Source: Actinomadura rayongensis (GTDB taxonomy: Bacteria > Actinomycetota > Actinomycetes > Streptosporangiales > Streptosporangiaceae). Taken from it: DNA of 64,000 nt. Numbering within the stretch: position 1 is the first letter of the stretch; the number at the start of each line of letters is the position of its first letter. The notes under the pieces are model-generated. The model was not told the DNA's origin. It searched no databases and saw only the letters and a program-made list of their open reading frames with translations. The stretch lies in the NCBI RefSeq assembly GCF_009831215.1, contig NZ_WUTW01000002.1, forward strand, positions 1,146,905 through 1,210,904, given 5' to 3'. A program made the position numbers and the translations under genes. Below are positions 48,377-57,289 of the stretch, piece by piece.

Positions 48377-48673
48377 TCAGTCGGGGCGCAGCGCCTGGAC
48401 GGCCGCGTCCGTGTCGCCGCCGAAGTACGTGTGGACGACGGCGTGCAGGATCGCCCGGGCGTACGGGCTCGCGTCGGGCGGCGCCGGGAAGCGGCCGAGG
48501 TCGAGCAGGCGGTGGATCTCGTCCGCGTGGTAGCGGCGGTGCCCGGACGGCAGCGTCACCGGACGCAGCGTCCCGGTCTTGGCCCAGCGCGTGACGGTCT
48601 TCGGGTCGACGCGGAGCAACTGCGCGACTTCGGCCGGGGTATAGAGAATCGGTTGTTCGGGTTTCTCGGTCAT
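48377..48673 (-). CDS. BldC/MerR-like helix-turn-helix protein beside tRNA-Ser
   Basis: 98 residues from ATG 48673. Core: LYTPAEVAQLLRVDPKTVTR, WAKTGTLRPVTLPSGHRRYH, ADEIHRLL, the MerR/BldC winged helix. The C-terminal 35 residues (DASPYARAILHAVVHTYFGG) are an unusual helical extension. It begins 2 bp after the tRNA, opposite strand. Placement at a tRNA 3-prime end and partnership with 48693-48920 suggest a remnant of an integrated element (inference). Confidence 0.78.
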   Translation of the reverse strand: MTEKPEQPILYTPAEVAQLLRVDPKTVTRWAKTGTLRPVTLPSGHRRYHADEIHRLLDLGRFPAPPDASPYARAILHAVVHTYFGGDTDAAVQALRPD

Positions 48674-48692
48674 GGTGGCTTTCCGGTTCTCG

Positions 48693-48920
48693 TCATCCGC
48701 TGTTGCGGTGAAGGTGTTGGGGGACGCGCGCCTTTTCGTCCTCGTGCTTCATGAGGGCGATGAGCCCGTCGCGGTCGGCGGCGACCACGACGTACAGGAG
48801 CCCGGCCTGCTCCTCGGCGTAGGTGAGCGGGCGGCGCAGGATGCACCGCCACGTCCCGTCGCGGGCCATGTGCGGCTCCTGCCACCGTCCATTCCGGCCG
48901 GACTCGGCTGCGGTTTCCAC
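48693..48920 (-). CDS. Small conserved protein, homolog of the element gene at 1582-1887
   Basis: 75 residues from GTG 48920 with GGAGG 7 bases upstream. RDGTWRCILRRPLTYAEEQAG then LLYVVVAADRDGLIALMKHEDEKA aligns closely with the protein at 1582-1887 of the integrative element. The N-terminus is shorter. Unknown function. Its position beside the HTH gene and tRNA-Ser suggests it was carried in by another element. Confidence 0.72.
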   Translation of the reverse strand: METAAESGRNGRWQEPHMARDGTWRCILRRPLTYAEEQAGLLYVVVAADRDGLIALMKHEDEKARVPQHLHRNSG

Positions 48921-49048
48921 GTTCGGACCTCCGTTTCCTGAGACGTCCTTCAGTTTTGCGCCCGAACGGTTAGCGTGGGAGATGTTGACCCCCGTTGAGG
49001 TGGTGAGTCATCGCCCGCTCAACACCGATCTCCGGTATTAGGTGGACC

Positions 49049-50398
49049 ATGACGACATTCCGGGATCTGATGCGCCGGCTCATGGCCGAGCAGGGATTGT
49101 CGGTGCGCGAAGTGGCGAGGCGGGCGCCCTACGACCCCGGGTACGTCTCCCGGGTCGTCAACGGGGTCTGGGGGCCGTCGCGGTCGTTCGCGCTGCGCGT
49201 CGACGCGGTGCTCGGCGCGGACGGGCGGCTGGCCGCGCTCGGGCCGCAGGAGCCTCCGGACGCGGCGTCGCCGGACGCCTGGACGCCGCACGACGTCGTC
49301 GGCGAGGCGCGGCGGCTCGCCGACGTCGACCTCGCCGGGCCCGACCGCAGGCCCCGGCCGCGTCCGCGCGCCCTGGACGGCCCGGACCTCACCGAACGCC
49401 TCGAACACTGGATCAGCCGGCCGGAGCCCGCGCCGTCCGCGCCGCGCGGCACGGTCGGCCCGGACGAGGTCGAGCGGATCGAGGCCGGCGCCCGGCTCCT
49501 GCGCCGGTGGGAGTCGCGGCACCGGCTCGGCGTGCGGCGCAAGGCGGTCGCCGGGCAGCTCGCCGAGGTCGCCGGGCTGCTCGCCGTCCCGCAGGACCGC
49601 GCGGTCACCGGACGGTTGTTCCTCGCCCTCGCGGAACTGGCCAAGGTCGCCGGGTCGATGGCGTTCGACGCCGGGCGCCACCCGGTGGCCCAGGAGTACT
49701 ACCGGCTCGCGGTCCGGGCCGCGCACGCGTCCGGGCTGCCGCGCGGGCGGCTGCTCGGCGCGCACGTCCTCGCCGCGCTGGCGCGCCAGCAGCTCGACCG
49801 GGACCAGCCCGGCGACGCGCTGGACATCGTCCGGCTGGCGTTCGACGGGGCCGGGGCCGACGCGCCGGCGCAGCTGCGCGCGATGCTCCGGACACGGGAG
49901 GCGTGGGCGTACGCCCGGACGGGCCGCGTGCAGGCGTACCACCGCGCGGTCGGGCTCGCCGCGGAACAGCTCGACGTGGCCTCGGACAACGTCCCGTACT
50001 TCGTGCGGTCGTTCGACCGGGCCGAGCTGGCGGGCACGGTCGGCGCCGGGTACCGCGGTCTCGCGGCCGTCCGGGCCGCCGCCGGCCTGGACCACCGGAC
50101 GCTGACGGCGCGCTCCGTCCACCACATTTCCACCGCTTTGGAGCTGCGGCGACCGCAGCAGGAGCGCAACCGCGCGTTCGACCTGATCGGGCTCGGCCGG
50201 TCGTACCTGCTCGCCGGGGAACGCGAACGGTCGGTCGCGGCCGTGCGGGAGGCCGTCGCGCTGTGCGACACGATCCGGTCCGGCCGCGCCGAGCAGCGGC
50301 TGCGGAGGTGGCGCGCCGAGGCCGCCGCGTACGCGGACGCGCCCGTCGTCGCCGCGATGCGCGCGGACCTCGCCGAGCGGAGCGGGGAGAGCGCATGA
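49049..50398 (+). CDS. HTH-TPR regulator
   Basis: 449 residues. N-terminal XRE-type HTH (LMRRLMAEQGLSVREVARRA, PYDPGYVSRVVNG), then a Pro-rich linker, then about six TPR-like helical repeats (QEYYRLAVRAAHASGLPRGR, ALDIVRLAFDGAG, SVAAVREAVALC). This layout is frequent in actinobacteria (NsdA-like regulators). The next gene overlaps by ATGA. Probable signal-dependent regulator whose partner is the SLOG-like protein. Confidence 0.85.
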   Translation: MTTFRDLMRRLMAEQGLSVREVARRAPYDPGYVSRVVNGVWGPSRSFALRVDAVLGADGRLAALGPQEPPDAASPDAWTPHDVVGEARRLADVDLAGPDRRPRPRPRALDGPDLTERLEHWISRPEPAPSAPRGTVGPDEVERIEAGARLLRRWESRHRLGVRRKAVAGQLAEVAGLLAVPQDRAVTGRLFLALAELAKVAGSMAFDAGRHPVAQEYYRLAVRAAHASGLPRGRLLGAHVLAALARQQLDRDQPGDALDIVRLAFDGAGADAPAQLRAMLRTREAWAYARTGRVQAYHRAVGLAAEQLDVASDNVPYFVRSFDRAELAGTVGAGYRGLAAVRAAAGLDHRTLTARSVHHISTALELRRPQQERNRAFDLIGLGRSYLLAGERERSVAAVREAVALCDTIRSGRAEQRLRRWRAEAAAYADAPVVAAMRADLAERSGESA

Positions 50399-50868
50399 GG
50401 ATCGGGGTCAGCGGCCACACGAACATCACGCCCCCGACGTCCGACCTGGTCGCCCGGGCGCTGCGCGACCTGCTCGCCCCGCACGCCGACGTGACCGGCG
50501 TGACGTGCCTCGCGCGCGGTGCGGACCAGGTGTTCGCGCAGGTCGTGCTGGACCTGGGCGGACGGGTCGAGGTCGTGCTCCCGGCGCGCGACTACCGGGC
50601 CGCGAAGGTGAGGCCGGACGATCTCGCCGTGTTCGACGGCCTGCTCGGGCGCGCGGCGGTCGTCCGGTACGCGCCGTTCGCGACGTCCGGCGACGCGGCG
50701 TACATGGCGGCGTCGGAGCTGCTCGTGGGGTCGGTGGAGCGGCTCGTCGCCGTCTGGGACGGGCGTCCGGCGAGCGGGCACGGCGGGACGGCCGACGTCG
50801 TCACGCACGCCCGCGCCGTCGGTCTTCCGGTCGACGTCGTGTGGCCGGACGGCGCGGCGCGGGACTAG
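50395..50868 (+). CDS. SLOG-like nucleotide-binding protein
   Basis: 157 residues. Rossmann-type start MRIGVSGHTNITPPTSDLVA, then TGVTCLARGADQVFAQVVLD, GGRVEVVLPARDY and GTADVVTHARAVGLPVDVVW. This is the SLOG superfamily layout (glycine-rich GHxN at strand 1 and GG/GT at the loop), which binds NAD-derived or nucleotide ligands. The ATGA joint with the HTH-TPR gene makes the pair a probable sensor-regulator unit. Confidence 0.68.
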   Translation: MRIGVSGHTNITPPTSDLVARALRDLLAPHADVTGVTCLARGADQVFAQVVLDLGGRVEVVLPARDYRAAKVRPDDLAVFDGLLGRAAVVRYAPFATSGDAAYMAASELLVGSVERLVAVWDGRPASGHGGTADVVTHARAVGLPVDVVWPDGAARD

Positions 50869-50980
50869 AGCGCGCGTCGGATAAACCGCTGTCTCAGCGG
50901 TGGATGCGGCGAGTACGGTGGCCGTGGCCGGTGATCACGTACAGCGGCGGCTCATGGAGACGGACGCGAAGGAGCGAACG

Positions 50981-51343
50981 GTGCCGGGCGCTGTGTTGCG
51001 TGGAGTGACGTTGGACTGTGCCGACCCGCGGACGCTCGCGGGCTTCTACGGTGCGCTGACCGGGATGCGCGAGCTTTTCCGTTCGGACGGGTTCGTTGCT
51101 CTGACGGGCGACTCCGGCTGCGATCTGGGGTTCCAGAGGGTTGACGGCTACCGGGCTCCGCAGTGGCCGGGTCAGGACGTGCCGCAACAGCTCCACCTGG
51201 ATTTCCGCGCCGACGACCTGGATGCGGTGGAAGAGTTGGCCTTGGGACTCGGCGCGACCAAACCGGACCATCAGCCCGGCGACGGACGCTGGCGGGTCCT
51301 CCTGGATCCGGCCGGGCACCCCTTCTGCCTGACGTCTTCCTGA
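50981..51343 (+). CDS. VOC-family (glyoxalase-like) protein
   Basis: 120 residues from GTG 50981 with AAGGAG 6 bases upstream; an ATG at 50954 is an alternative. Two VOC half-repeats: GVTLDCADPRTLAGFYGALT and HLDFRADDLDAVEELALGLG with DPAGHPFCLTSS at the end. His and Glu ligands of metal VOC enzymes are partly present (H in HLDF, but the terminal Glu is missing). Role: small-molecule binding or detoxification; not specified. Confidence 0.85.
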   Translation: MPGAVLRGVTLDCADPRTLAGFYGALTGMRELFRSDGFVALTGDSGCDLGFQRVDGYRAPQWPGQDVPQQLHLDFRADDLDAVEELALGLGATKPDHQPGDGRWRVLLDPAGHPFCLTSS

Positions 51344-51388
51344 CACCACCGGCGTCGACCGGCCACCGATCGCACGTCGGGCGCGGGA

Positions 51389-52681
51389 CTAGGTCGCCTT
51401 CGTGCAGAGGACGCGGCCGGACGCGAGGTCGTCGATCTCCAGTAGGCCGCCTCTGCCGTACCGCTCGCAGGGCGAGGACGTGCTCAGGCTGGACGACGTC
51501 CGGATCATGGACGCCAGGGACGAGGTGAGCGCCCCGGTCACCGTCCGTTCGGCGGCGGCGGACCAGCAGGGGACCTCGACCCACTGCTCGTTCTTGCTCT
51601 GGTGGAGGCAGTTGCCTATTTGGGCGGACGTCAGTTTTCCGTGCAGTCCCATGTCGGTGACGGCGCCGGAGAAGCCCGGGCTCTGGAGGTAGAGCAGGGC
51701 GCAGATGACGACGCCGATGCCGACCACCCACATCCAGGTGGTGTCCTGGCTGGCAGGCGGCTCCTCCGGTGGCTTCTCCGGCGGCTTGGGCTTCTCCGGC
51801 GGCTTTTCTTCGGGCGGCTTGACCTCTTCGACCAGCACTTCCTGGGTGGCCGTGGCCGTCGGGCGGGCGCCGAGCAGCCTCAGTGCCCGGGACGCCGTCG
51901 GCCGCCGGTCGGGGTCCTTGCACAGGAGCTGTTCGATCAGGGGCGCCAGGTGGCCCGCCCGCTCGGACCGGGGCGCCTCCTCGGTGAGGATCGCGCCGTA
52001 GATCGCGTCCGGGATGCTGCGGTGGAACGGCGCGACGCCCTCCAACGCGTAGTACAGCGTCGAGCCGAGGGAGAAGAGGTCGCTCGCCGGGCTCTCCTCG
52101 CGACCGCGAATGCGTTCCGGCGCCAGGAAGTCGGCCGTTCCGATGAACGTCCCGGGCGTGGTCATGCGCGTCTCGTCCAGGTGGACGGCGATGCCGAAGT
52201 CGGTCAGCAGAATGTCGCCGTCGGAGGCGAGCATGACGTTCGCGGGCTTGACGTCGCGGTGAACGATCCCCGCCGCGTGCGCGGTCTCCAGGGCCTTCAG
52301 CACGGAACGGGCCACCTTCTCGGCGGCGTCCGGGTCCAGCGGGCCGTTCTCGGCGATGCGCTCGTGCAGGGAACAGCCGGAGATGAGCTGCATGACCGTC
52401 CAGGGGACGCCGTCCTCGATCGCCACGTCGTGCACGGTGACGATGTTCGGATGGTTGCGCAGTCGCGCCGCGTTGCGCGCCTCGCGCGCGGCGCGCTTCA
52501 GCATCTCCGCGCGCACGCCGGGAGTGATGCCCGGGTGGAGCCAAACCTCTTTGACGGCGACGTCGACTTCGAGGACTTGGTCCCACGCCCGCCAGACCCG
52601 TCCGAACCCGCCCGCGGCCAGTTCCTCCGCCAAGCGGTACCGTCCGCCGATCACGCGCCCGGGCCGCGACTCCTCCGCCAT
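51389..52681 (-). CDS. Transmembrane Ser/Thr protein kinase
   Basis: 430 residues. Kinase domain at 12-270: AAGGFGRV, VAVKEV, VHRDVKPANV, LLTDFGIA, GTADFLAPERI. A Pro/Glu/Lys-rich juxtamembrane part (about 283-312) leads to the helix at 316-333, then a 97-residue extracytoplasmic domain with four cysteines (GNCLHQ, VPCWSA, SSPCER, VLCTKA) and no PASTA repeats. So it is a PknH/PknF-like sensor kinase with a small disulfide-bonded domain. Substrates unknown. Confidence 0.92.
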   Translation of the reverse strand: MAEESRPGRVIGGRYRLAEELAAGGFGRVWRAWDQVLEVDVAVKEVWLHPGITPGVRAEMLKRAAREARNAARLRNHPNIVTVHDVAIEDGVPWTVMQLISGCSLHERIAENGPLDPDAAEKVARSVLKALETAHAAGIVHRDVKPANVMLASDGDILLTDFGIAVHLDETRMTTPGTFIGTADFLAPERIRGREESPASDLFSLGSTLYYALEGVAPFHRSIPDAIYGAILTEEAPRSERAGHLAPLIEQLLCKDPDRRPTASRALRLLGARPTATATQEVLVEEVKPPEEKPPEKPKPPEKPPEEPPASQDTTWMWVVGIGVVICALLYLQSPGFSGAVTDMGLHGKLTSAQIGNCLHQSKNEQWVEVPCWSAAAERTVTGALTSSLASMIRTSSSLSTSSPCERYGRGGLLEIDDLASGRVLCTKAT

Positions 52682-52726
52682 GCCCCGATCATACAAATGG
52701 GCATGTCTATTTACTGGCGCGTACGC

Positions 52727-53170
52727 TCAGAGAGGAAGCTTGAACCCCTCGTGACTCGGGACGAACCCGAGCGACGCGCAGAACCGCTGCGCCTCGATGT
52801 GCGACTTGTCCGTCGTCAGCTGGACCAGCGTGCACCCGCGCGCCCGCGCCCGGGCGATCGCGTACGTGACGAGCAGCCGCCCGAACCCGTTGTGCCGGAA
52901 GTCCGGCCGGACGCGGACCGCCTCCAGGTGCGCCCGCTCGGAGCAGTCCCCGCCGAGGTCGGGGATGTAGGTGGCCTGGATGCAGCCGACGACCGTCCCG
53001 TCCTTCTCCAGCACCAGCAACTCGTTGCGCGGGTCGCCGGCCACCGTCTCGAAGGCCCGCACCTGGTCCACGCCGGGCCGGACGGACGCGGGATCGACGA
53101 CGTCGTCGCCGTCCGCCAGCAGGGCGACCACTGCGGGCAGATCGTCCCGCGTCGCCGTTCGGTAGATCAC
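52727..53170 (-). CDS. GNAT-family acetyltransferase
   Basis: 147 residues from GTG 53170. GNAT: IYRTATRDDLPAVVALLADG, ELLVLEKDGTVVGCIQATYI, LEAVRVRPDFRHNGFGRLLV (acetyl-CoA RxxGxG/A as RHNGFG), GCTLVQLTTDKSHIEAQRFC. Substrate unknown. A 55-bp gap separates it from the kinase gene. Confidence 0.9.
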   Translation of the reverse strand: MIYRTATRDDLPAVVALLADGDDVVDPASVRPGVDQVRAFETVAGDPRNELLVLEKDGTVVGCIQATYIPDLGGDCSERAHLEAVRVRPDFRHNGFGRLLVTYAIARARARGCTLVQLTTDKSHIEAQRFCASLGFVPSHEGFKLPL

Positions 53171-53211
53171 GCCCGCAGCGTAAGCGCGCGCCCCGCGCCG
53201 AGGGGCGCGAA

Positions 53212-53550
53212 TCAAAGATCTTCCCGTGCGGCCCGCGCCACACCGAAGCAGGCGACGATCTCGGCCGCGTCCGGGCTCAGGACGAGCTGGAACTCCAGGG
53301 TCGCCGTTCGGACCCGGCCGAGAAGGACGTCGTCGTACGCGCAGGCCTCCAGCGCGGCGAGCGCCGCCGCGAACCCGAGCGTCCGCGTCCCCCGGCGCCG
53401 CGTCAGGCGTTCGCGGCGCCGGAGCAGGTGGAACGTCGCGACGCGGTTCACCGGGGCGGGGTCGAGCGTGCCGGGCGCGCCGTCCGCGAGCGCCGCGCGG
53501 CACGCGGCCCACGCGTCGCCCGCCCCGCCGGGCAGGGCGGCGAAGGGCAC
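53212..53550 (-). CDS. Hypothetical protein downstream of the methyltransferase
   Basis: 112 residues from GTG 53550, two bases after the stop of the methyltransferase gene, so probably coupled. Ala/Arg-rich with helical segments (FAAALAALEACAYDDVLLGR, TLEFQLVLSPDAAEIVACFG). No family. Reading may be over-long in this GC-rich context, but the tight spacing supports a gene. Confidence 0.5.
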   Translation of the reverse strand: MPFAALPGGAGDAWAACRAALADGAPGTLDPAPVNRVATFHLLRRRERLTRRRGTRTLGFAAALAALEACAYDDVLLGRVRTATLEFQLVLSPDAAEIVACFGVARAAREDL

Positions 53551-53552
53551 GG

Positions 53553-54362
53553 TCAGGGCTTGCGGGCGATGCCGCCGTACATCAGGCGCTGGCCGACGGA
53601 GAGGTCGCCGGTGACGGGCTCGTCGGGGCGCCAGAGCGGGAGCGGGACGACGCCGGGGGGCAGGAGGTCGAAGCCGTCGAAGTAGGCGGTGATCTCTTCG
53701 GGGGTGCGGAAGCGGCCGGTGCCGAGCATCGCGAGGTACTTCTTCTCCGCGTCGCGCGACTCGGGGCTGGACGCGCAGAAGTGCGTCACGAACAGGTGGC
53801 TGCCGGACGGGACGGCGTCCATGAACGTGTCCACGATCCGCTGCGGGCCCTCGTCGTCGTGCAGGTGGTGCAGGATCCCGACCAGCATGATCGCGACGGG
53901 CTGGTCGAAGTCGATCAGGGCGCGCACGTCCGGGTCGGCGAGGATCGCCTCCGGCTCGCGCAGGTCCGCCGTGACGACGGTCGTACGGTCGTTCTCCGCG
54001 AGCAGGGCGCGGCCGTGGGCGAGCACGATCGGGTCGTTGTCCACGTACACCACGCGGCAGGACGGGTCGGTCGCCTGCGCCACCTGGTGCGTGTTCTGGA
54101 CGGTCGGCAGCCCGGACCCGAGGTCGAGGAACTGCCGGATCCCCGCCTCGCCCGCCAGGTAGCGGACGCCCCGGCCCAGGATCTCCCGGTTGTACGTCGC
54201 GACGTCGTAGATCTCCGGGATGACCTTCACGATCTCGTTGACGAACGCGCGGTCCACCTCGAAGTTGTCCTTGCCGCGCAGGACGACGTCGTAGGTGCGG
54301 GCGATGCTCGGCTTGGTGATGTCGATGCCGAGGGAGGCCCAGTCGCGCTGTTCGTTCACCAT
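53553..54362 (-). CDS. SAM-dependent methyltransferase (PF04672 type)
   Basis: 269 residues. Matches the actinobacterial SAM-methyltransferase family formerly DUF574: WASLGIDITKPSIARTYDVV, LRGKDNFEVDRAFVNEIVKV, QFLDLGSGLPTVQNTHQVAQ (SAM motif DLGSG), VVYVDNDPIVLAHGRALLA, VGILHHLHDDEGPQRIVDTF, YFDGFDLLPPGVVPLPLWRP. Many copies occur per genome, often next to regulators; substrates are unknown. Confidence 0.93.
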   Translation of the reverse strand: MVNEQRDWASLGIDITKPSIARTYDVVLRGKDNFEVDRAFVNEIVKVIPEIYDVATYNREILGRGVRYLAGEAGIRQFLDLGSGLPTVQNTHQVAQATDPSCRVVYVDNDPIVLAHGRALLAENDRTTVVTADLREPEAILADPDVRALIDFDQPVAIMLVGILHHLHDDEGPQRIVDTFMDAVPSGSHLFVTHFCASSPESRDAEKKYLAMLGTGRFRTPEEITAYFDGFDLLPPGVVPLPLWRPDEPVTGDLSVGQRLMYGGIARKP

Positions 54363-54510
54363 GTCCCGGGTCCTCCTCGGAGCCGCTGCGCAATTTGTCC
54401 CAGGGTGACGGAGAACGGCACCCGTGGGCGCATCGTAGGCACGGCGGTCCGCGTGCGTCCCGCGAACAGTGATCTTGCGCGCGTTCGGGTCAGCGCACGG
54501 CGCGCGCGGG

Positions 54511-54876
54511 TCAGCCCGGCAGCGCGTAGCCCGGGATCGACGGCCACCGGACGGTCATCACCACCGACTCCTCCTCGGCCTCCCACGAGTGGTCCACGCC
54601 GCGCGCCCACACGCAGTAGTCGCCCTGCTCGGTGAGGACGACGTCCTCGCCCGGGAACTCCAGCCGGAACCGTCCCGAGATCAGCACGAGCAGCGCCGTC
54701 CGCCGCTCGCCGCGCGCCCAGTCCGCGCGCCGGTCGCCCTTCTTGTGGACGCCCCACTTGATCTCGACGTCCTCGCTGTGCCGGATGTCCCCGGGCGTCT
54801 TGAAGTGCCCGAGCAGCCAGCCGCGATCCCCCGCGGCGTCGTCCGCCGCCTTCCCGACGTAGATCCTGTCGCCCAC
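54511..54876 (-). CDS. Cupin-like protein
   Basis: 121 residues. Strands of a single cupin barrel (VEIKWGVHKKGDRRADWARG, ALLVLISGRFRLEFPGEDVV, GDYCVWARGVDHSWEAEEES). His in GVHKK and VDHSW may bind metal. Proteins like this have sometimes been mislabelled signal peptidase in annotation. Function unknown; between the methyltransferase and ParA genes. Confidence 0.7.
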   Translation of the reverse strand: MGDRIYVGKAADDAAGDRGWLLGHFKTPGDIRHSEDVEIKWGVHKKGDRRADWARGERRTALLVLISGRFRLEFPGEDVVLTEQGDYCVWARGVDHSWEAEEESVVMTVRWPSIPGYALPG

Positions 54877-54895
54877 GGACGGCGACTCTATGCCG

Positions 54896-57289
54896 TCAGG
54901 ACGGGCGCTGGTGGACGAAACCGTCGCCGACGACGGCCGCCAGCATCAGGTACGCCTCGCGGGTCGGCGGGGCCAGCGCGTCCAGCTCGACCTCGGCGCC
55001 CTCTTCCAGGTGGTCGTCGTAGGGGATGCGGACGACGGCGCGGCAGCGGCTCTCGAAGTGCGCCTGGAGCTTGTCCAGGTCGACCTGGCTGCGCGTCCGG
55101 TTGCGCACCATCGACAGCACGACGACGCCGTTGCGGACGAGGTGGCCGTGGTCGTGCGCCTCCAGCCAGTCGAGCGTCGCGCTCGCCGACCGGGCGCCGT
55201 CCACCGACGGGGAGCTGACGAGGACGAGCTGGTCCGCCAGCGACAGCACGCCCGCCATCGCCGAGTGCAGCAGGCCGGTCCCGCAGTCGGTGATGCAGAT
55301 CGAGTAGTACTGCTCCAGCACGACGGCGACGGCCGCGTAGTCCTCCGCGCTGAACGCCTCGCTGACCGCCGGGTCGCGGTCGGACGCCAGCACCTCCAGG
55401 CGCGCCACGTTCTGCGAGGTGAACGCCCGGACGTCGGCGTACCGCCGGATCTGGTCGCGGTTGTTCAGCAGGTCGCGGACGGTCGCCGCCGTCTCCAACC
55501 GCACCTTGTCCGACAGCGTGCCGCGGTCGGGGTTGGCGTCGACGGCGATGACGCGGTCGCCGCGCAGCGAGCCGAGCATCGAGCCGAGGCCCGTCGTGGT
55601 CGTCGTCTTGCCGACGCCGCCCTTCAGCGACATCACCGCGACCCGGTGGTGCCCGCCCGCGACCGGGGTGCGGGCGCGCTCGATGAGGTCCTTGCGGCGC
55701 AGTTCGGTCTGCGACTCGCCGGGGACGATGTTCCCGCCGCTGGCCTTGTAGACCGCGCGGCGCCAGCCGCCGGACGGGACGATGCGCCGCTCGCCGAGCA
55801 GGTTCTCCGAGCTGAGGCTCTCGGCGGACTGCGGCTCGGGCGGAGCCTGCGAATACCCGGCCTGCGCGGGGTGGCCCGGCGGCTGCTGGTACGGCTGGCC
55901 CGGTGGCGGGCCGGGCGGCTGGCCGAACCCCGGGTACGGCGGAAGCTGGTCGAGCGGCGGCGCACCGGCGGCGTCGAACCCGCCCGCACCCGGCCCGGAC
56001 GGCGGGCCGTCGAACGGCGCACCAGGACCCGGCGGCACGCCGGGACCGGGCGCTCCCGGACCGGGCGGCGGGCCGTCGAACTGCGGCGGGCCGGGCGGCG
56101 CGCCGGGAACCGGCGGCACGCCAGGACCGGGGGCTCCCGGACCAGGCGGCCCATCGAACGGCGCACCGGGGCCGGGCGGGACGCCGGGGCCGGGGGCTCC
56201 CGGACCGGGCGGCGGCCCGTCAAACTGCGGCGCGCCAGACGGCGGCCCGTCAAACTGCGGCGCGCCAGACGGCGGCCCGTCGAACTGCGGCGGGCCGGAC
56301 GGCGCGCCGGGACCCGGCGGGACGCCAGGGCCGGGGGCTCCCGGACCAGACGGTCCGTCGAACGGCGCGCCCGGGCCGGGCGGCGGGCCGTCGAAGTGGG
56401 GCGCGCCGGGCGGCGGGCCGTTGAACGGGGCGCCGGGGGCTCCCGGGCCGGGGGGCGGGCCGTTGAAGGGCGGTGCGCCGGGCGGCGGCGGGCCATGGAA
56501 CGGCGGGGCGCCGGGGCCTGGGGGACGTGGGGGGCCTGCGGGGGGTGGGCCGCCCTGGGGGTCGTAGGGCGGGAGCGGTGGTTCGGCGGGCGTGGGACGG
56601 CCCGGGTCGTACGGCGGGACGCCCGGCGGCGGGGGCACGCCGGGGCCGGGCGGCGGGGGCGCGTTGAACGGGGCGCCCGGCGGCGGGCCCTGCGGGAACG
56701 GCGGGGCGGGCGGGGCGCCGGTGAAGGGCGGCGGGCCTCCGGCGAAGGGCGGCGGCGGGAGCGGGGACGCGCCGGTGGCCGTCGCGTCGTCCGCGAAGGG
56801 CGGGGGCGCGGCGAACGGCGGCGGCGCGCCGGGGCCGCCCTCGGGCTCGGCGACGGTCGCGTCGTCGGCGGACGTCTCCGGCGCGGCGGGGCCGGACGGC
56901 GGCGCGGGCCAGGCGGCGTACGGCGGGCCGTCGGGCGTCTGGGCGTCGTCGTCGAAGGAGCGTTCCTCGCCGACGGGCGGCGGCGTGCCCATGAACGGCG
57001 CGGGGTCCACCGCGTAGGGCGGCGGCGCGAGGGGCGCGCCGTACGGCGGCGGCGCGGCGCCCTCGGACGGTCCCGACTGCCCGAAGTCCTGCGGCGGACG
57101 GCCCGGTCCGGCGGCCGGGGGCGCGGCGGGCGGCGGCGCGGCGAGCCAGGGGTTGGCGGCGGGCTCGTCGTTCTCGTCCGCGGGGGCGGGGGCGAGCTTG
57201 CTCGTCGAGGGTTCGGGGTCTCCGCTCATGGCGTCCAGCGACGCGAGCCGCTCCTCCAGGGAACGTCCGTCGTGATCGTTCCTTGCCAC
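54896..57289 (-). CDS. EspI-like ParA/MinD ATPase with Pro-rich repetitive tail
   Basis: 797 residues from GTG 57289 (GGGGAGAG upstream). About 480 N-terminal residues are low-complexity Pro/Gly/Ala, with repeats such as GAPQFDGPPSGAPQFDGPPP and GPGVPPGPGAPFDGP. The C-terminal 245 residues are a MinD/ParA domain: MSLKGGVGKTTTTTGLGSML (deviant Walker A), VIAVDANPDRGTLSDKV, and CITDCGTGLLHSAMAG (switch). This Pro-rich plus ParA layout is that of ESX-1 associated EspI (Rv3876), which links ATP levels to type VII secretion. No other ESX gene is in the window. Confidence 0.82.
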   Translation of the reverse strand: MARNDHDGRSLEERLASLDAMSGDPEPSTSKLAPAPADENDEPAANPWLAAPPPAAPPAAGPGRPPQDFGQSGPSEGAAPPPYGAPLAPPPYAVDPAPFMGTPPPVGEERSFDDDAQTPDGPPYAAWPAPPSGPAAPETSADDATVAEPEGGPGAPPPFAAPPPFADDATATGASPLPPPPFAGGPPPFTGAPPAPPFPQGPPPGAPFNAPPPPGPGVPPPPGVPPYDPGRPTPAEPPLPPYDPQGGPPPAGPPRPPGPGAPPFHGPPPPGAPPFNGPPPGPGAPGAPFNGPPPGAPHFDGPPPGPGAPFDGPSGPGAPGPGVPPGPGAPSGPPQFDGPPSGAPQFDGPPSGAPQFDGPPPGPGAPGPGVPPGPGAPFDGPPGPGAPGPGVPPVPGAPPGPPQFDGPPPGPGAPGPGVPPGPGAPFDGPPSGPGAGGFDAAGAPPLDQLPPYPGFGQPPGPPPGQPYQQPPGHPAQAGYSQAPPEPQSAESLSSENLLGERRIVPSGGWRRAVYKASGGNIVPGESQTELRRKDLIERARTPVAGGHHRVAVMSLKGGVGKTTTTTGLGSMLGSLRGDRVIAVDANPDRGTLSDKVRLETAATVRDLLNNRDQIRRYADVRAFTSQNVARLEVLASDRDPAVSEAFSAEDYAAVAVVLEQYYSICITDCGTGLLHSAMAGVLSLADQLVLVSSPSVDGARSASATLDWLEAHDHGHLVRNGVVVLSMVRNRTRSQVDLDKLQAHFESRCRAVVRIPYDDHLEEGAEVELDALAPPTREAYLMLAAVVGDGFVHQRPS
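56211..56300. repeat. 30-bp tandem repeat in the ParA gene
   Basis: Three 30-bp units; the first two are identical (56211-56240, 56241-56270), the third diverges slightly. They encode the DGPPSGAPQF decapeptide. Expansion or contraction by slippage is likely. Confidence 0.9.

Noticed and set aside
56211..56300. 30-bp repeats considered as a CRISPR array
   Set aside because: Units are directly tandem with no spacers and are in frame in the Pro-rich coding region.
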